Below, piece after piece: positions 8,538 to 16,713 of a stretch of 64,000 nt of DNA. The stretch spans positions 47,552 to 111,551 of the forward strand of contig CAYMAS010000007.1 of assembly GCA_964388485.1 (NCBI GenBank). Reading direction: 5' to 3'. Each line of letters starts with the position of its first letter. The stretch's first letter is position 1. The notes beneath the pieces were generated by a model. The model saw nothing but the letters and a program-made list of their open reading frames with translations. It was not told where the DNA came from and made no database searches. The position numbers and the translations under genes were made by a program. Source of the DNA: JBCDKH01 sp964388485. GTDB taxonomy: Bacteria > Planctomycetota > Phycisphaerae > Tepidisphaerales > Tepidisphaeraceae.

Positions 8538-8993
8538 ATGAGCACCCTCAGCGTCGGCGACAAGGCACCCGATTTCGCACTTATGGCCGACGACCAGTCG
8601 ACCGTCAAGCTCTCCGACCTCAGCGGCAAGACGGTGGTCCTGCTCTTCTACCCAATGGATTTCAGTCCCGTCTGCACGAACGAACACTGCGCCTTCGGTG
8701 CCGGCCTCGGCGATATCAAGGGCAGCGGCGACGTCGAGGTCTTCGGCGTCAATTGCGACCACCCCTTCGCCCACGCCGAGTTCCGCAAGCAGAACAACAT
8801 TCCGTACCACCTCCTGAGCGACACCAGCCGCGAGATGGTCAAGGCCTACGGCATGTTTGCCGGCGAAACGCCGTTCAACTGCGCCAGCCGGGGCACCGTC
8901 GTCATCGGCCCGGACGGCACGATCAAGGCGTACGAGCCGGTCGAGATTCTGACGGAGCGGAAGCTCGCGGACATCGTGGCGATGACCAAGTAG
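8538..8993 (+). CDS. Thiol peroxidase, peroxiredoxin (BCP-like)
   Basis: 151 residues with the thioredoxin fold of AhpC/TSA peroxiredoxins. The peroxidatic Cys lies in FYPMDFSPVCTNEHC (about 38-52) and a second Cys follows five residues later, the spacing of the atypical 2-Cys BCP/PrxQ subgroup. GDKAPDFAL at the N-terminus and RGTVVIGPDGTIKAYEP near the end are family hallmarks. It would reduce hydrogen peroxide and organic peroxides in the cytoplasm using thioredoxin. I chose the ATG at 8538 because the reading frame upstream of it is low-complexity and overlaps the divergent gene. Followed closely by a CysQ-like gene. Confidence 0.9.
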   Translation: MSTLSVGDKAPDFALMADDQSTVKLSDLSGKTVVLLFYPMDFSPVCTNEHCAFGAGLGDIKGSGDVEVFGVNCDHPFAHAEFRKQNNIPYHLLSDTSREMVKAYGMFAGETPFNCASRGTVVIGPDGTIKAYEPVEILTERKLADIVAMTK

Positions 8994-9017
8994 CTTGCTT
9001 CGCGTACGTTGGCCGTC

Positions 9018-9929
9018 ATGACCGACCACGATCAGCTCGAAAAGCTCGCCGTCGATGCCGTGGTCGCGGCGGCCAAGGTGTGCGAGACAGTCCGCCGCTC
9101 CCTCGAAGCCAGCGACGCTCAGGCGAAAGCAGACACGTCGCCGGTAACCGTCGCCGACTTCGCCAGTCAGGCGATTATCGTCAAGCACCTGACGTCGAGC
9201 GGGTTACCCGTCGTGGCCGAGGAAAGTGCGGCGGAATTTCGCGCTGCCAGCGACGATCTGCGTCGACGAGCAGCCGACGTGGCGGGCCTGTCGGAAGCGG
9301 AGATTCTCGACCTCCTCGGCGACGGGATGGCTGAGCCTGAGCAGCGTTGCTGGGTGCTCGACCCGCTCGACGGGACGAAGGGTTTCCTTCGCGGCGGTCA
9401 CTACGTGGTTGCTCTGGGTCTACTCGAAGAAGGCCAGCCGACGCTGGGCGTCCTCGGCTGTCCGAGATGGGACATCGGCCGACTCTTCATCGGCTCCGCC
9501 ACCGGAGCGACAACGGCCACCCTCGACCGGCCCGAGTGGCAGCAGCCGATCACCGCGGTGGGCGTCAACGACATCCCGCGACTGACCACCAGCGTCGACC
9601 ACAGCGACGAAACGATGACGCAGAAGGTCGCCAAGGCACTAGGAGCGACGGAGGAACCGCTTCGCATGGAAAGCCAGGCCAAGTACGCCGCTGTCGCCTC
9701 CGGTGAAGCAGATGTTTATCTGCGACTGTCACCTGATGCCGATTACGTCGAGACGATATGGGATCACGTCGCGGGCGTTGCCGTCGTCGAAGCGGCGGGC
9801 GGACACGTCAGCGACGTCGACGGCAAGCCGCTGGATTTCTCCGTCGGCCGAAGGCTGTCGAATAACCGCGGCCTCGTCGTCACCGGCAATGCGGAGCGTC
9901 TTCACGACCGCGTGCTGTCGGCCATCTGA
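9018..9929 (+). CDS. 3'(2'),5'-bisphosphate nucleotidase, CysQ/inositol monophosphatase family
   Basis: 303 residues. Metal-binding and catalytic motifs of the Li-sensitive phosphatase family are seen in order: SPVTVADFASQAII (about 38-51), VVAEESAAEF (about 66-75), CWVLDPLDGTKGFLRGGHY (about 112-130; the DPLDGTKGF signature is that of the bisphosphate nucleotidase branch) and ETIWDHVAGVAVVEAAGGHVSD (about 245-265, the WD...AG..V motif). The enzyme hydrolyses pAp/PAPS formed in sulfate assimilation and coenzyme A metabolism. I prefer the ATG at 9018 over an in-frame TTG at 9009. It follows the peroxiredoxin by 24 bases, so both may form a small redox/sulfur operon. Confidence 0.85.
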   Translation: MTDHDQLEKLAVDAVVAAAKVCETVRRSLEASDAQAKADTSPVTVADFASQAIIVKHLTSSGLPVVAEESAAEFRAASDDLRRRAADVAGLSEAEILDLLGDGMAEPEQRCWVLDPLDGTKGFLRGGHYVVALGLLEEGQPTLGVLGCPRWDIGRLFIGSATGATTATLDRPEWQQPITAVGVNDIPRLTTSVDHSDETMTQKVAKALGATEEPLRMESQAKYAAVASGEADVYLRLSPDADYVETIWDHVAGVAVVEAAGGHVSDVDGKPLDFSVGRRLSNNRGLVVTGNAERLHDRVLSAI

Positions 9930-9953
9930 TTTATCAAGTTGCCCTTGGAGTCA

Positions 9954-12116
9954 CTAAGCGGCCAGTTGCAGTGCCATCGTTTCCGCTGCCGACCGGCCGT
10001 CGCAGATGGGCGTGCCTGGAGCGAGCGCTAACAGCGGGCCAGCCTGCTCCGGATTCAGCGGCTTGCCGAAGTAGTAGCCCTGCAGCAGGTCACAACCGAG
10101 GTCGCGGAGCATGTTCCATTGAAGCTCCGTCTCCACACCTTCAGCGACGAGGTCGATCTGCAAGGCACGGGTGAGTGTCACGATCGCTTCGATGACGGCG
10201 GCGTGTTCGTCACGTTCGCCGAGGCGGCGGATGAAGGACCGATCGAGCTTGACACAGTCCAGCGGGAACTGGTGCAGGCAGGCGAGAGAGCTGTAGCCGG
10301 TTCCAAAGTCGTCCATGACGATGGCGGCACCGATTTCTCGAAGATCCTTGAGACGCTGGACGCTCTTCTCCGGCTCCTGCATCACGCCACCCTCGGTGAC
10401 TTCGAGTTTTAAACGACCATTCTGCAGATTGAGTCGCTGCATCACATCGGCGACGCGTGGGACCAGATCATCTTCGAGCAATTGCTGACGACTCAGGTTG
10501 ATGTTAATCGCCGTCGGGAGCGTCAAGGGGTTGCAATGCTCGGAGCGGATCGCTGGAATCGACGCGAGGCTCTGCTCCGGGCCGCCGACATGAATCCATT
10601 TGGCGAACTGTCCCGCCGCGGCTTCGAGCATCCAGCCGCCGAGTTCGCCGATGAGACCACTCTCCTCGGCCGTCTCGATGAACGCAGCGGGCGGCAGCAG
10701 TCCGTCCGTCGGGTGCTGCCAACGAATTAGGGCTTCGAAGCCGCTCAACGTCGCGTTCGACGCCCGAACGATTGGCTGGTAGACTACCCGAAGCTCACCA
10801 CGCTCGGCAGCCCCGCGAAGATCACTCTCGACCCGCACTTTTCGTCGGGTCTCATCCCGCATCTCGGTGCTGAAGACGCTCACTAGCCCGCGGCCGATGC
10901 TCTTGGCACGATGCATCGCGGCGTCGGCGTCGCGGAGCACTTCGTCAGCGTGTGAATAGCTGAGAGCACTGCTCGTTACGCCAAGGCTCACCGTCAGTTC
11001 GATGGCCCTCCCAGCCACGTCGAAAGGCTCGTTGAGCCTCTCGCCGATCCGACGTGCGACAATCTCGACGTCTTCATTGGCAGCGATGTCATGGAGGAGC
11101 ACGACGAATTCATCGCCGCCGATTCGGGCGGTCGTGTGCTCGGTGACGAGGCGAAGACCCTGCGACTCGATGCGACTTTCGTCGGCGAGCGTCGGGTCAT
11201 AGGCAATGGCATCGGTGGTACGCACGGTCTCAGCCAGCCGCCTGCCAATCTGACATAGCAAATCATCGCCGCCGTCGGGTCCGATGGTGTCGTTAACGGT
11301 CTTGAAGCGATCGACATCCAGGAAGATCAGCCCGTACCGATAATCGTCCGTCGCCATGCCTTTGGCGACCGCTGTCTCAAGCTGTTTCTGGAAAGTACGT
11401 CGGTTTGGAAGATTCGTCAGACCGTCGAGCACGAGTGCCCGCTGCAAGTCTGCCGTACGACTCTGAATGATCTTTTCCAACTGCGACCGCTGGGCCTCGG
11501 CTTGGCGGGCCATTCGCCACTTCTCGCTGAGGGCGACGGTGATCTGGCGAATTTCGATCAGGTCGAATGGCTTCTTGAGAATCAGCAGGCGGTCGCTGAT
11601 GCCGACTTTGTTCAGCACGTCGCACCACGTGCGATCACTGTGGGCGGTGCAAATGCACGTCTGGATCTGCGAGTCGACCTTCCAGATGTGCTCGATGGTC
11701 TCGACGCCATCCCACCCGGGCGGCATCCGCATGTCGACGAAGGCAAGTTCGTAGGGCCGTCCCGCGGCAAGGGCGGCCTTGACGAGTTCAAAGCCTTCGC
11801 GGCCGTTTGAAGCGAAGTCTAGTTGGATCGGGTCGGGATCCGCAGTGACTTGGCCGGACGGACGAACTGCCGGAATTGCACCGTCGCCGCCGAAGAGCTT
11901 TGCGTACGAGGCTTCGACATCGGACTGCGCCTCTTGCAGTGCGACATTGCCGACGAGGATGCGACGGAAGTCGTCGTGGATGTCGGAGTTGTCATCAATG
12001 ACGAGCACTCGGCGGACACCCTTGTAGCGGTTCGGGAGTCGCGCGACCCACGGCACATCGCTCTGATCGCTCGCCCGGCGGGGCCGGAAGGTTGGTGATG
12101 ATGCATCGATGGTCAT
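9954..12116 (-). CDS. Response regulator with REC-GGDEF-EAL domains
   Basis: 720 residues. A receiver domain (about 35-190) has RRVLVIDDNSDIHDDFRR with the acidic pair, the phospho-accepting Asp in FVDMRMPPGWDGVETI and the Lys in LKKPFDLIE. It is longer than usual because of an insert after residue 60. A coiled linker leads to a GGDEF domain (about 225-400; LTNLPNRRTF and RIGGDEFVVLLHD, active-site GGDEF intact), then an EAL domain (about 415-700; LSGFEALIRWQHPTDG, TAEESGLIGELGGWML, DDFGTGYSSL). Both catalytic motifs look intact, so synthesis and hydrolysis of c-di-GMP are both possible. I took ATG at 12116 because residues upstream overlap the kinase gene in another frame. It follows the histidine kinase by 70 bases, so the two are very likely a phosphorelay pair. 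Confidence 0.9.
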   Translation of the reverse strand: MTIDASSPTFRPRRASDQSDVPWVARLPNRYKGVRRVLVIDDNSDIHDDFRRILVGNVALQEAQSDVEASYAKLFGGDGAIPAVRPSGQVTADPDPIQLDFASNGREGFELVKAALAAGRPYELAFVDMRMPPGWDGVETIEHIWKVDSQIQTCICTAHSDRTWCDVLNKVGISDRLLILKKPFDLIEIRQITVALSEKWRMARQAEAQRSQLEKIIQSRTADLQRALVLDGLTNLPNRRTFQKQLETAVAKGMATDDYRYGLIFLDVDRFKTVNDTIGPDGGDDLLCQIGRRLAETVRTTDAIAYDPTLADESRIESQGLRLVTEHTTARIGGDEFVVLLHDIAANEDVEIVARRIGERLNEPFDVAGRAIELTVSLGVTSSALSYSHADEVLRDADAAMHRAKSIGRGLVSVFSTEMRDETRRKVRVESDLRGAAERGELRVVYQPIVRASNATLSGFEALIRWQHPTDGLLPPAAFIETAEESGLIGELGGWMLEAAAGQFAKWIHVGGPEQSLASIPAIRSEHCNPLTLPTAININLSRQQLLEDDLVPRVADVMQRLNLQNGRLKLEVTEGGVMQEPEKSVQRLKDLREIGAAIVMDDFGTGYSSLACLHQFPLDCVKLDRSFIRRLGERDEHAAVIEAIVTLTRALQIDLVAEGVETELQWNMLRDLGCDLLQGYYFGKPLNPEQAGPLLALAPGTPICDGRSAAETMALQLAA

Positions 12117-12186
12117 CTTGAGAATCTTCCGAGTGACAGGTCGCTTGAACGTCGTGCCGAGGCGGCTGTTGGCGGTGAGGCGAGCT

Positions 12187-13671
12187 TCAGGCTGCTTGGC
12201 GAACCGGCTCTGGCTGTCGGGTGCCTTCTGCGGCAGGCAAGTGCAGTTCGAAACACGCACCTTCGCCAGGACCGGCACTGTTGGCGTGAACGCTTCCACC
12301 AAGTTCTTCGGCTCGCGTTGCACACGAGTGAAGGCCGAAGCCATGGCCGTTGCTGCGAAGGCTGAAGCCGTGTTGAAACAGACGCTTCTGCTGCTGTTCG
12401 CTGAAGCCGCATCCATTATCACGGACGAAGAAGACGAGGCTGGTTGATCCTGCGTCCTGCTTCTGCCTCACCCCGGCGATGATCCGCGGAGCGATGACGT
12501 TTGCCTTCTTCGCCCTCGCCGCCTTGCTGACGGCCCACCTTGCATTGGAGAGGTAGTTACCCAAGATCTCCAGGACCTGGTGTCGGTCCGTCATGAGCAT
12601 CGGCAAGTCGTCTTCGACCTCGATCTCCAGGCGAACCGAGTCGGTTGCCTGGTTGTCCGCCACCTGCTCTTTATGACGAATGTCTGACGGCTGTTGCCCT
12701 AGAAGAAGGGCTTCTTCCAAAAGGTTCACTGGATCGACCGACTCAACGACGCTGTTCCGCAGATGATGAACAGCAGTTCCTTGCTGCGAGTGGATGATGT
12801 GTCGTACGTGATCAACGCCGTTCTGGACGCGTCGAAGCTCATCAACAATCTGTCGATGCTGCTCGCCGTCGCGGCGAGCGAGACTCTCCAGGAACCCGGC
12901 AAGGTGTCGGCCGCGTCCTTCAGGGCCGAACAGATCTTGCAGCCCGCCGTCCGATTCGGCCTGCCGCAACATGGCGACGACGCTGTCGAGCTGCTTGCTG
13001 GCGAACGTCTGGTCGTCCGCTTTCGCACTGGAATGATCTGTCAGTTGCAAGACGTCGTCCAGCATGGAGGTGACCGAGACGTTGATGCTGTTGAGCGCGT
13101 TGCCGACGTTGTGGATCACGCCGCAGGCGACCTCCGCCCGCCCAGCCAGACGGGCAGCGTTCTGGAGCTGGACGCGGGTACGTCTGACCTGTTTTGCCTG
13201 AGCCGTGAGCAGACGATGGACTTCGACAAGAAAGTAATCGTCGTCCTCCTGATCTCCGAGAACGACGATGGGCTCGTATCGCCAGATGTTCTCGCGGTTG
13301 ATGGCATGAAGGGCGGCGTCTTCGAGATTCGTCGTCGCCGGCAGAATCAGCGTTGGCGGCCGCCAGTGGGCGAGCGTTTCCTCCACCGACTTGCGATGCC
13401 ACAGATCTCGGACGTAGGGCTTGCTTAGTTCTCGCAGCAGGCTGGCACGAGAGATGACCGTCACGTCGCCATCGGCACCCAGGGGCGGCACGACGACGCC
13501 CGCCTCGTCATGCGATTGCTCGACGATTCGGATCAGCTCCTCGAATCGCTCATCGGGGGCAATCCAAAATGGCGGAACGCCTTCTGCTCTCAGCGACTCC
13601 AGCGTCTCATCGACGTTGGAAGTTCCACGTGAGGTCGTTCCAGACAGGTATTGGTGGGATGAGGCTCTCAT
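12187..13671 (-). CDS. Sensor histidine kinase with CBS-like N-terminal region
   Basis: About 494 residues, no transmembrane segment, so cytoplasmic. Residues about 20-165 look like a pair of CBS-like units (FWIAPDERFEELIRIVEQS... and ILPATTNLEDAALHAINRE). The H-box is unusual: EVACGVIHNVGNALNSINVS (about 200-220), in which the phosphorylated His is followed by NVGN rather than E-L-R. The ATPase part has an N box (EILGNYLSNARWAVSKA), G1 DNGCGF and G2 NGHGFGLHSCA. The HNVGNALN form of H-box is, to my knowledge, found in a subgroup of soluble kinases paired with c-di-GMP regulators; here the partner is the REC-GGDEF-EAL gene directly downstream. ATG at 13671 preferred over a GTG nine bases upstream. 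Confidence 0.85.
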   Translation of the reverse strand: MRASSHQYLSGTTSRGTSNVDETLESLRAEGVPPFWIAPDERFEELIRIVEQSHDEAGVVVPPLGADGDVTVISRASLLRELSKPYVRDLWHRKSVEETLAHWRPPTLILPATTNLEDAALHAINRENIWRYEPIVVLGDQEDDDYFLVEVHRLLTAQAKQVRRTRVQLQNAARLAGRAEVACGVIHNVGNALNSINVSVTSMLDDVLQLTDHSSAKADDQTFASKQLDSVVAMLRQAESDGGLQDLFGPEGRGRHLAGFLESLARRDGEQHRQIVDELRRVQNGVDHVRHIIHSQQGTAVHHLRNSVVESVDPVNLLEEALLLGQQPSDIRHKEQVADNQATDSVRLEIEVEDDLPMLMTDRHQVLEILGNYLSNARWAVSKAARAKKANVIAPRIIAGVRQKQDAGSTSLVFFVRDNGCGFSEQQQKRLFQHGFSLRSNGHGFGLHSCATRAEELGGSVHANSAGPGEGACFELHLPAAEGTRQPEPVRQAA

Positions 13672-13864
13672 GGCTACCACGCTGCTGTTTCACGATCAAC
13701 CGACACGCGGCTCAGGCCACATCGTCGCTGCGGCTGCCCCTCGCCGCACAGCTGTAACATCGACAGTCTGACACTCGTCCTTAACCCGACCGTCGCCACG
13801 ACTCGCGCAAGTTGCTTTCAGATAGAGTGCCCTGTGATGCCAGGATGCCGCAATACGGTCCGGC

Positions 13865-14362
13865 ATGAACGCGATCCGGCGAGTGAAACCTGGCCCCGGA
13901 CAGGAAAGTGTCTGGGACTACCCGCGGCCACCACGACTCGAGCCCGTGACGGAACACGTCACCGTCTGGTTTGCCGGTCGGACCGTTGCAAGCAGCTACG
14001 ACGCCTATCGCGTTCTGGAAACGAGTCACCCGCCGACCGTTTACATCCCGCCGAATGACATCGATTTGTCGCTCCTGCAACCCGCGGCCGGATCATCCAT
14101 GTGCGAATGGAAGGGCAGGTCCACCTACGCCGACCTGGTCGTCGAGGACAAGGTGAGCTCAAATGCTGCCTGGACCTATAAGTCGCCGGTTCAAAGCTTC
14201 GCCGCGATCCGCGACCACTGGTCGTTCTACCCAAGCCGCGTCGACCGGTGCACCTTGGGCGACTGGACGGTCGAGCCGCAGGAAGGCGACTTTTACGGCG
14301 GATGGCGGACGCCCAACCTGGTCGGCCCGTTCAAGGGCGGCGCGGGAACTTGGGGATGGTGA
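13865..14362 (+). CDS. DUF427 domain protein
   Basis: 165 residues. The sequence shows the DUF427 fold repeat: EHVTVWFAGRTVASSYDAYRVLETSHPPTVYIPPNDID (about 30-68) followed by CEWKGRSTYADLVV and WTYKSPVQSFAAIRDHWSFYPSRVD (about 104-138). The family is small, beta-rich and soluble; its biochemical role is not established. The trailing WRTPNLVGPFKGGAGTWGW segment is also commonly seen in the family. The gene starts with ATG at 13865 in a 190-base gap after the divergent kinase and is followed after 35 bases by the YetF-like gene in the same direction. Confidence 0.85.
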   Translation: MNAIRRVKPGPGQESVWDYPRPPRLEPVTEHVTVWFAGRTVASSYDAYRVLETSHPPTVYIPPNDIDLSLLQPAAGSSMCEWKGRSTYADLVVEDKVSSNAAWTYKSPVQSFAAIRDHWSFYPSRVDRCTLGDWTVEPQEGDFYGGWRTPNLVGPFKGGAGTWGW

Positions 14363-14397
14363 CGCTCGTCTGGCCACAGGGGCCGTAGGTTCAGCCC

Positions 14398-14994
14398 ATG
14401 TGGTTCTACGACAGCTGGCAGGATCTGATTCGCATCGCCGTCATCACGGTCTTCACCTACACCGCTTTAGTGACGATGCTCCGCGTCAGCGGCAAGCGGA
14501 CGCTTTCGAAGATGAACGCGTTCGATCTCGTCGTTACCGTTGCATTGGGCAGCACTTTGGCGGCGACCGTGCTCAACGACTCCGTGCCGCTGCTCAACGG
14601 CATGACGGCCTTCTTCATGCTCATCGGCACCCAATGGATCGTCGCCTGGACCTGCGCCCGCAGCTCCAAAGCCGACCAGATCGTCAAGAGCACCCCGACG
14701 ATCCTTCTTTGGAAGGGGCAGATCTTCGGCGACGTCATGAAGCGGGAACGCGTCAGCGAGGAGGAGCTGCTCTGTTCCCTGCGACAGGCGGGCTACGGCA
14801 GCTTCGGTGACGTCGGAGCCGCGGTTTTGGAGACGACGGGCGACATCAGCATCATCAGCGACGACATGAACGACCGCACCATCAGCAAGCCCGGCGACCG
14901 CCAGCACGACACCTTGCGCGGCGTCAACGGCTATGCCGGCGACGACACGCAACGCATCAGCCGCCGCGAAGCTCTGAGCGACGTCAGCGACTGA
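14398..14994 (+). CDS. DUF421/YetF-like membrane protein
   Basis: 198 residues with three N-terminal transmembrane segments (about 8-27, 42-60, 65-85), then a cytoplasmic domain. KRTLSKMNAFDLVVTVALGSTLAA (about 36-58) and TPTILLWKGQIFGDVMKRERVSEEELLCSLRQAGY (about 98-132) are the family signature. YetF proteins are inner-membrane proteins of unknown physiological role; in Bacillus homologues have been linked to spore-protein assembly, but that does not transfer here. The last 40 residues are hydrophilic and lineage-specific. The downstream xylulokinase gene is convergent. Confidence 0.87.
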   Translation: MWFYDSWQDLIRIAVITVFTYTALVTMLRVSGKRTLSKMNAFDLVVTVALGSTLAATVLNDSVPLLNGMTAFFMLIGTQWIVAWTCARSSKADQIVKSTPTILLWKGQIFGDVMKRERVSEEELLCSLRQAGYGSFGDVGAAVLETTGDISIISDDMNDRTISKPGDRQHDTLRGVNGYAGDDTQRISRREALSDVSD

Positions 14995-15036
14995 CAGCGA
15001 TTCCGCCACAAGGCGGAGCGGCCGCATTCCGGGAAT

Positions 15037-16578
15037 TTACTCGTCGAGCGACTTGATTTCCTGAAAGGTCGGTGCCAGCCGCTCATATTGCCGGGCATAC
15101 ACGTCGACGTATTTCTTGTACGCCTCCATCGAGCGCTTCTTGGGTCGAACGACGTCGCCCGCCTTGATGAGCTGTTTGCAGGCGGCGGGTACAGATTTAT
15201 ACGTGCCGAGTCCGACACCCGCCAGCAACGCGGCTCCGAAGGCGGCACCCTCTTCGCTGTTGGTCGTGGCGACAGGCGCGTCGTAGACGTCGGCCTGAAG
15301 CTGACGCCAGAACGCGCTCCTGGCTCCACCGCCGGTCGTCCTGACCTGCCGAACGTTGATCGCCATCTCGCTCCGCATGATCTCGAGCATGCGGGCCATG
15401 TTGTACGTCACGCCCTCGACAAGGCTCCGCACCAGGTGGCCGGGCGTCGTGCGGCGGCTCATGCCGATCCAGCAGGCTCGGGCATCGGGATCCGGATACG
15501 GGCACCGTTCGCCGTTTAGAAACGGCAGGAACAAGAGGCCTTCGCTGCCGGCAGGCACCTTCTCGGCTTGCTTGAGCAGGTTCGTGAACACCTGATCGGC
15601 CTTGCCTTTGCCTTTGGACTTCTCGGCGAATTCGTCGGCATACCACTGCAAGCTGCCGGCGGCGCTGAGCATGCAGCCAAAGTTGACGTAAGCCTCGGGC
15701 ACCGCGTGGCACATCGTGGCGATTCGGCCAGGCTGTTTGCCGCTGGCATCGATGGCGACGCGATCGCTGTGTGCTGCCATGACACCGCCGGTGCCGAGGT
15801 TCGCGTTCATGAGGCCGGCCTCGACCACACCCATGCCGACGGCACCGGTCATCACGTCGCCACTGCCCGCAAAGACCGGCGTGTCGGGATTGAGGCCCAG
15901 ATTCGCTGCAGCGTCCTTCTCGAGGACACCCGTCTGGACTGTCGACTCAACCACGTCGGGCAGGATCGCTCGGTCGATTTTGAGCATGTCCATCAGCGTC
16001 TGCGACCATTGTCGGCCGCGGACGTCGAGCAGACACATGCCGCTGGCATCGCCGACGTCGGTCGTGTACTGGCCGGTCATGCGGAACCGGACGTAGTCCT
16101 TGGGCGGGACGACCTTGTGAAGCCGGCTGAACTTCTTGGCTTCGTTCTTCTTGAACCACAGAATTTTGGGAAGCGTGTAGCCGGTCAGCGGCAGGTTGCC
16201 GACGAGGTCGAGCATCCGCTGCGGCCCACCGGCCGTCTCCGTGATCTGCTCGCTCTGCTCGCCGGTTCGCTGGTCGTTCCAGAGGATCGCCGGACGCAGG
16301 ACGCGGCCCTTTTCGTCCAGGAAGACGCTGCCGTGCATCTGGCCGCTAAGGCCGATGGCGGTAATGTCGTCTTTGGAGACCTTGGCATCACGCAGGGCGG
16401 CGCGGATGCTCTTCTGGACGGCAGACCACCACTCGAGCGGGTCTTGCTCGGCCCAGCCGGGCTTGGGCGTTGTGAGGGTGTGAGGAGACGTCGCGGTGCC
16501 GGCGACTTTGCCGTCGGGGCCGAGAACAAGCGTTTTTGTACCACTGGTACCGATGTCGATGCCAAGCAGGTGGGGCAT
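15037..16578 (-). CDS. xylB: Xylulokinase
   Basis: 513 residues, FGGY carbohydrate kinase family. The ATP/phosphate motif LLGIDIGTSGTKTLVL opens the protein; the substrate segment AIGLSGQMHGSVFLDEKG (about 76-93), ILWNDQRTGEQ and the C-terminal motif ARSAFWRQLQADVYDAPV (about 425-445) are those of xylulokinases rather than glycerol or ribulo-kinases. It phosphorylates D-xylulose to enter the pentose phosphate pathway. Single gene, no xylA or transporter beside it. The segment GERCPYPDPDARACWIGMS is a normal family feature. Its start faces the ABC-F gene with a gap of 135 bases that must hold both promoters. Confidence 0.92.
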   Translation of the reverse strand: MPHLLGIDIGTSGTKTLVLGPDGKVAGTATSPHTLTTPKPGWAEQDPLEWWSAVQKSIRAALRDAKVSKDDITAIGLSGQMHGSVFLDEKGRVLRPAILWNDQRTGEQSEQITETAGGPQRMLDLVGNLPLTGYTLPKILWFKKNEAKKFSRLHKVVPPKDYVRFRMTGQYTTDVGDASGMCLLDVRGRQWSQTLMDMLKIDRAILPDVVESTVQTGVLEKDAAANLGLNPDTPVFAGSGDVMTGAVGMGVVEAGLMNANLGTGGVMAAHSDRVAIDASGKQPGRIATMCHAVPEAYVNFGCMLSAAGSLQWYADEFAEKSKGKGKADQVFTNLLKQAEKVPAGSEGLLFLPFLNGERCPYPDPDARACWIGMSRRTTPGHLVRSLVEGVTYNMARMLEIMRSEMAINVRQVRTTGGGARSAFWRQLQADVYDAPVATTNSEEGAAFGAALLAGVGLGTYKSVPAACKQLIKAGDVVRPKKRSMEAYKKYVDVYARQYERLAPTFQEIKSLDE

Positions 16579-16713
16579 CCGGGCAAATCTAGCGGATTTG
16601 TGTGGAAATCGAAACTTCGCCCGCGCCCGTGACTGGCACGCCGCACATTTCCCCGCAGATCACGCCCCTTTCCCAAGCCCGCCGCCCCTTCCATAACCGT
16701 CGTAGCGTGCCGC

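Noticed and set aside
12117..12422. N-terminal extension of the REC-GGDEF-EAL protein to 12422
   Set aside because: It overlaps the histidine kinase C-terminus in another frame and shows no domain.
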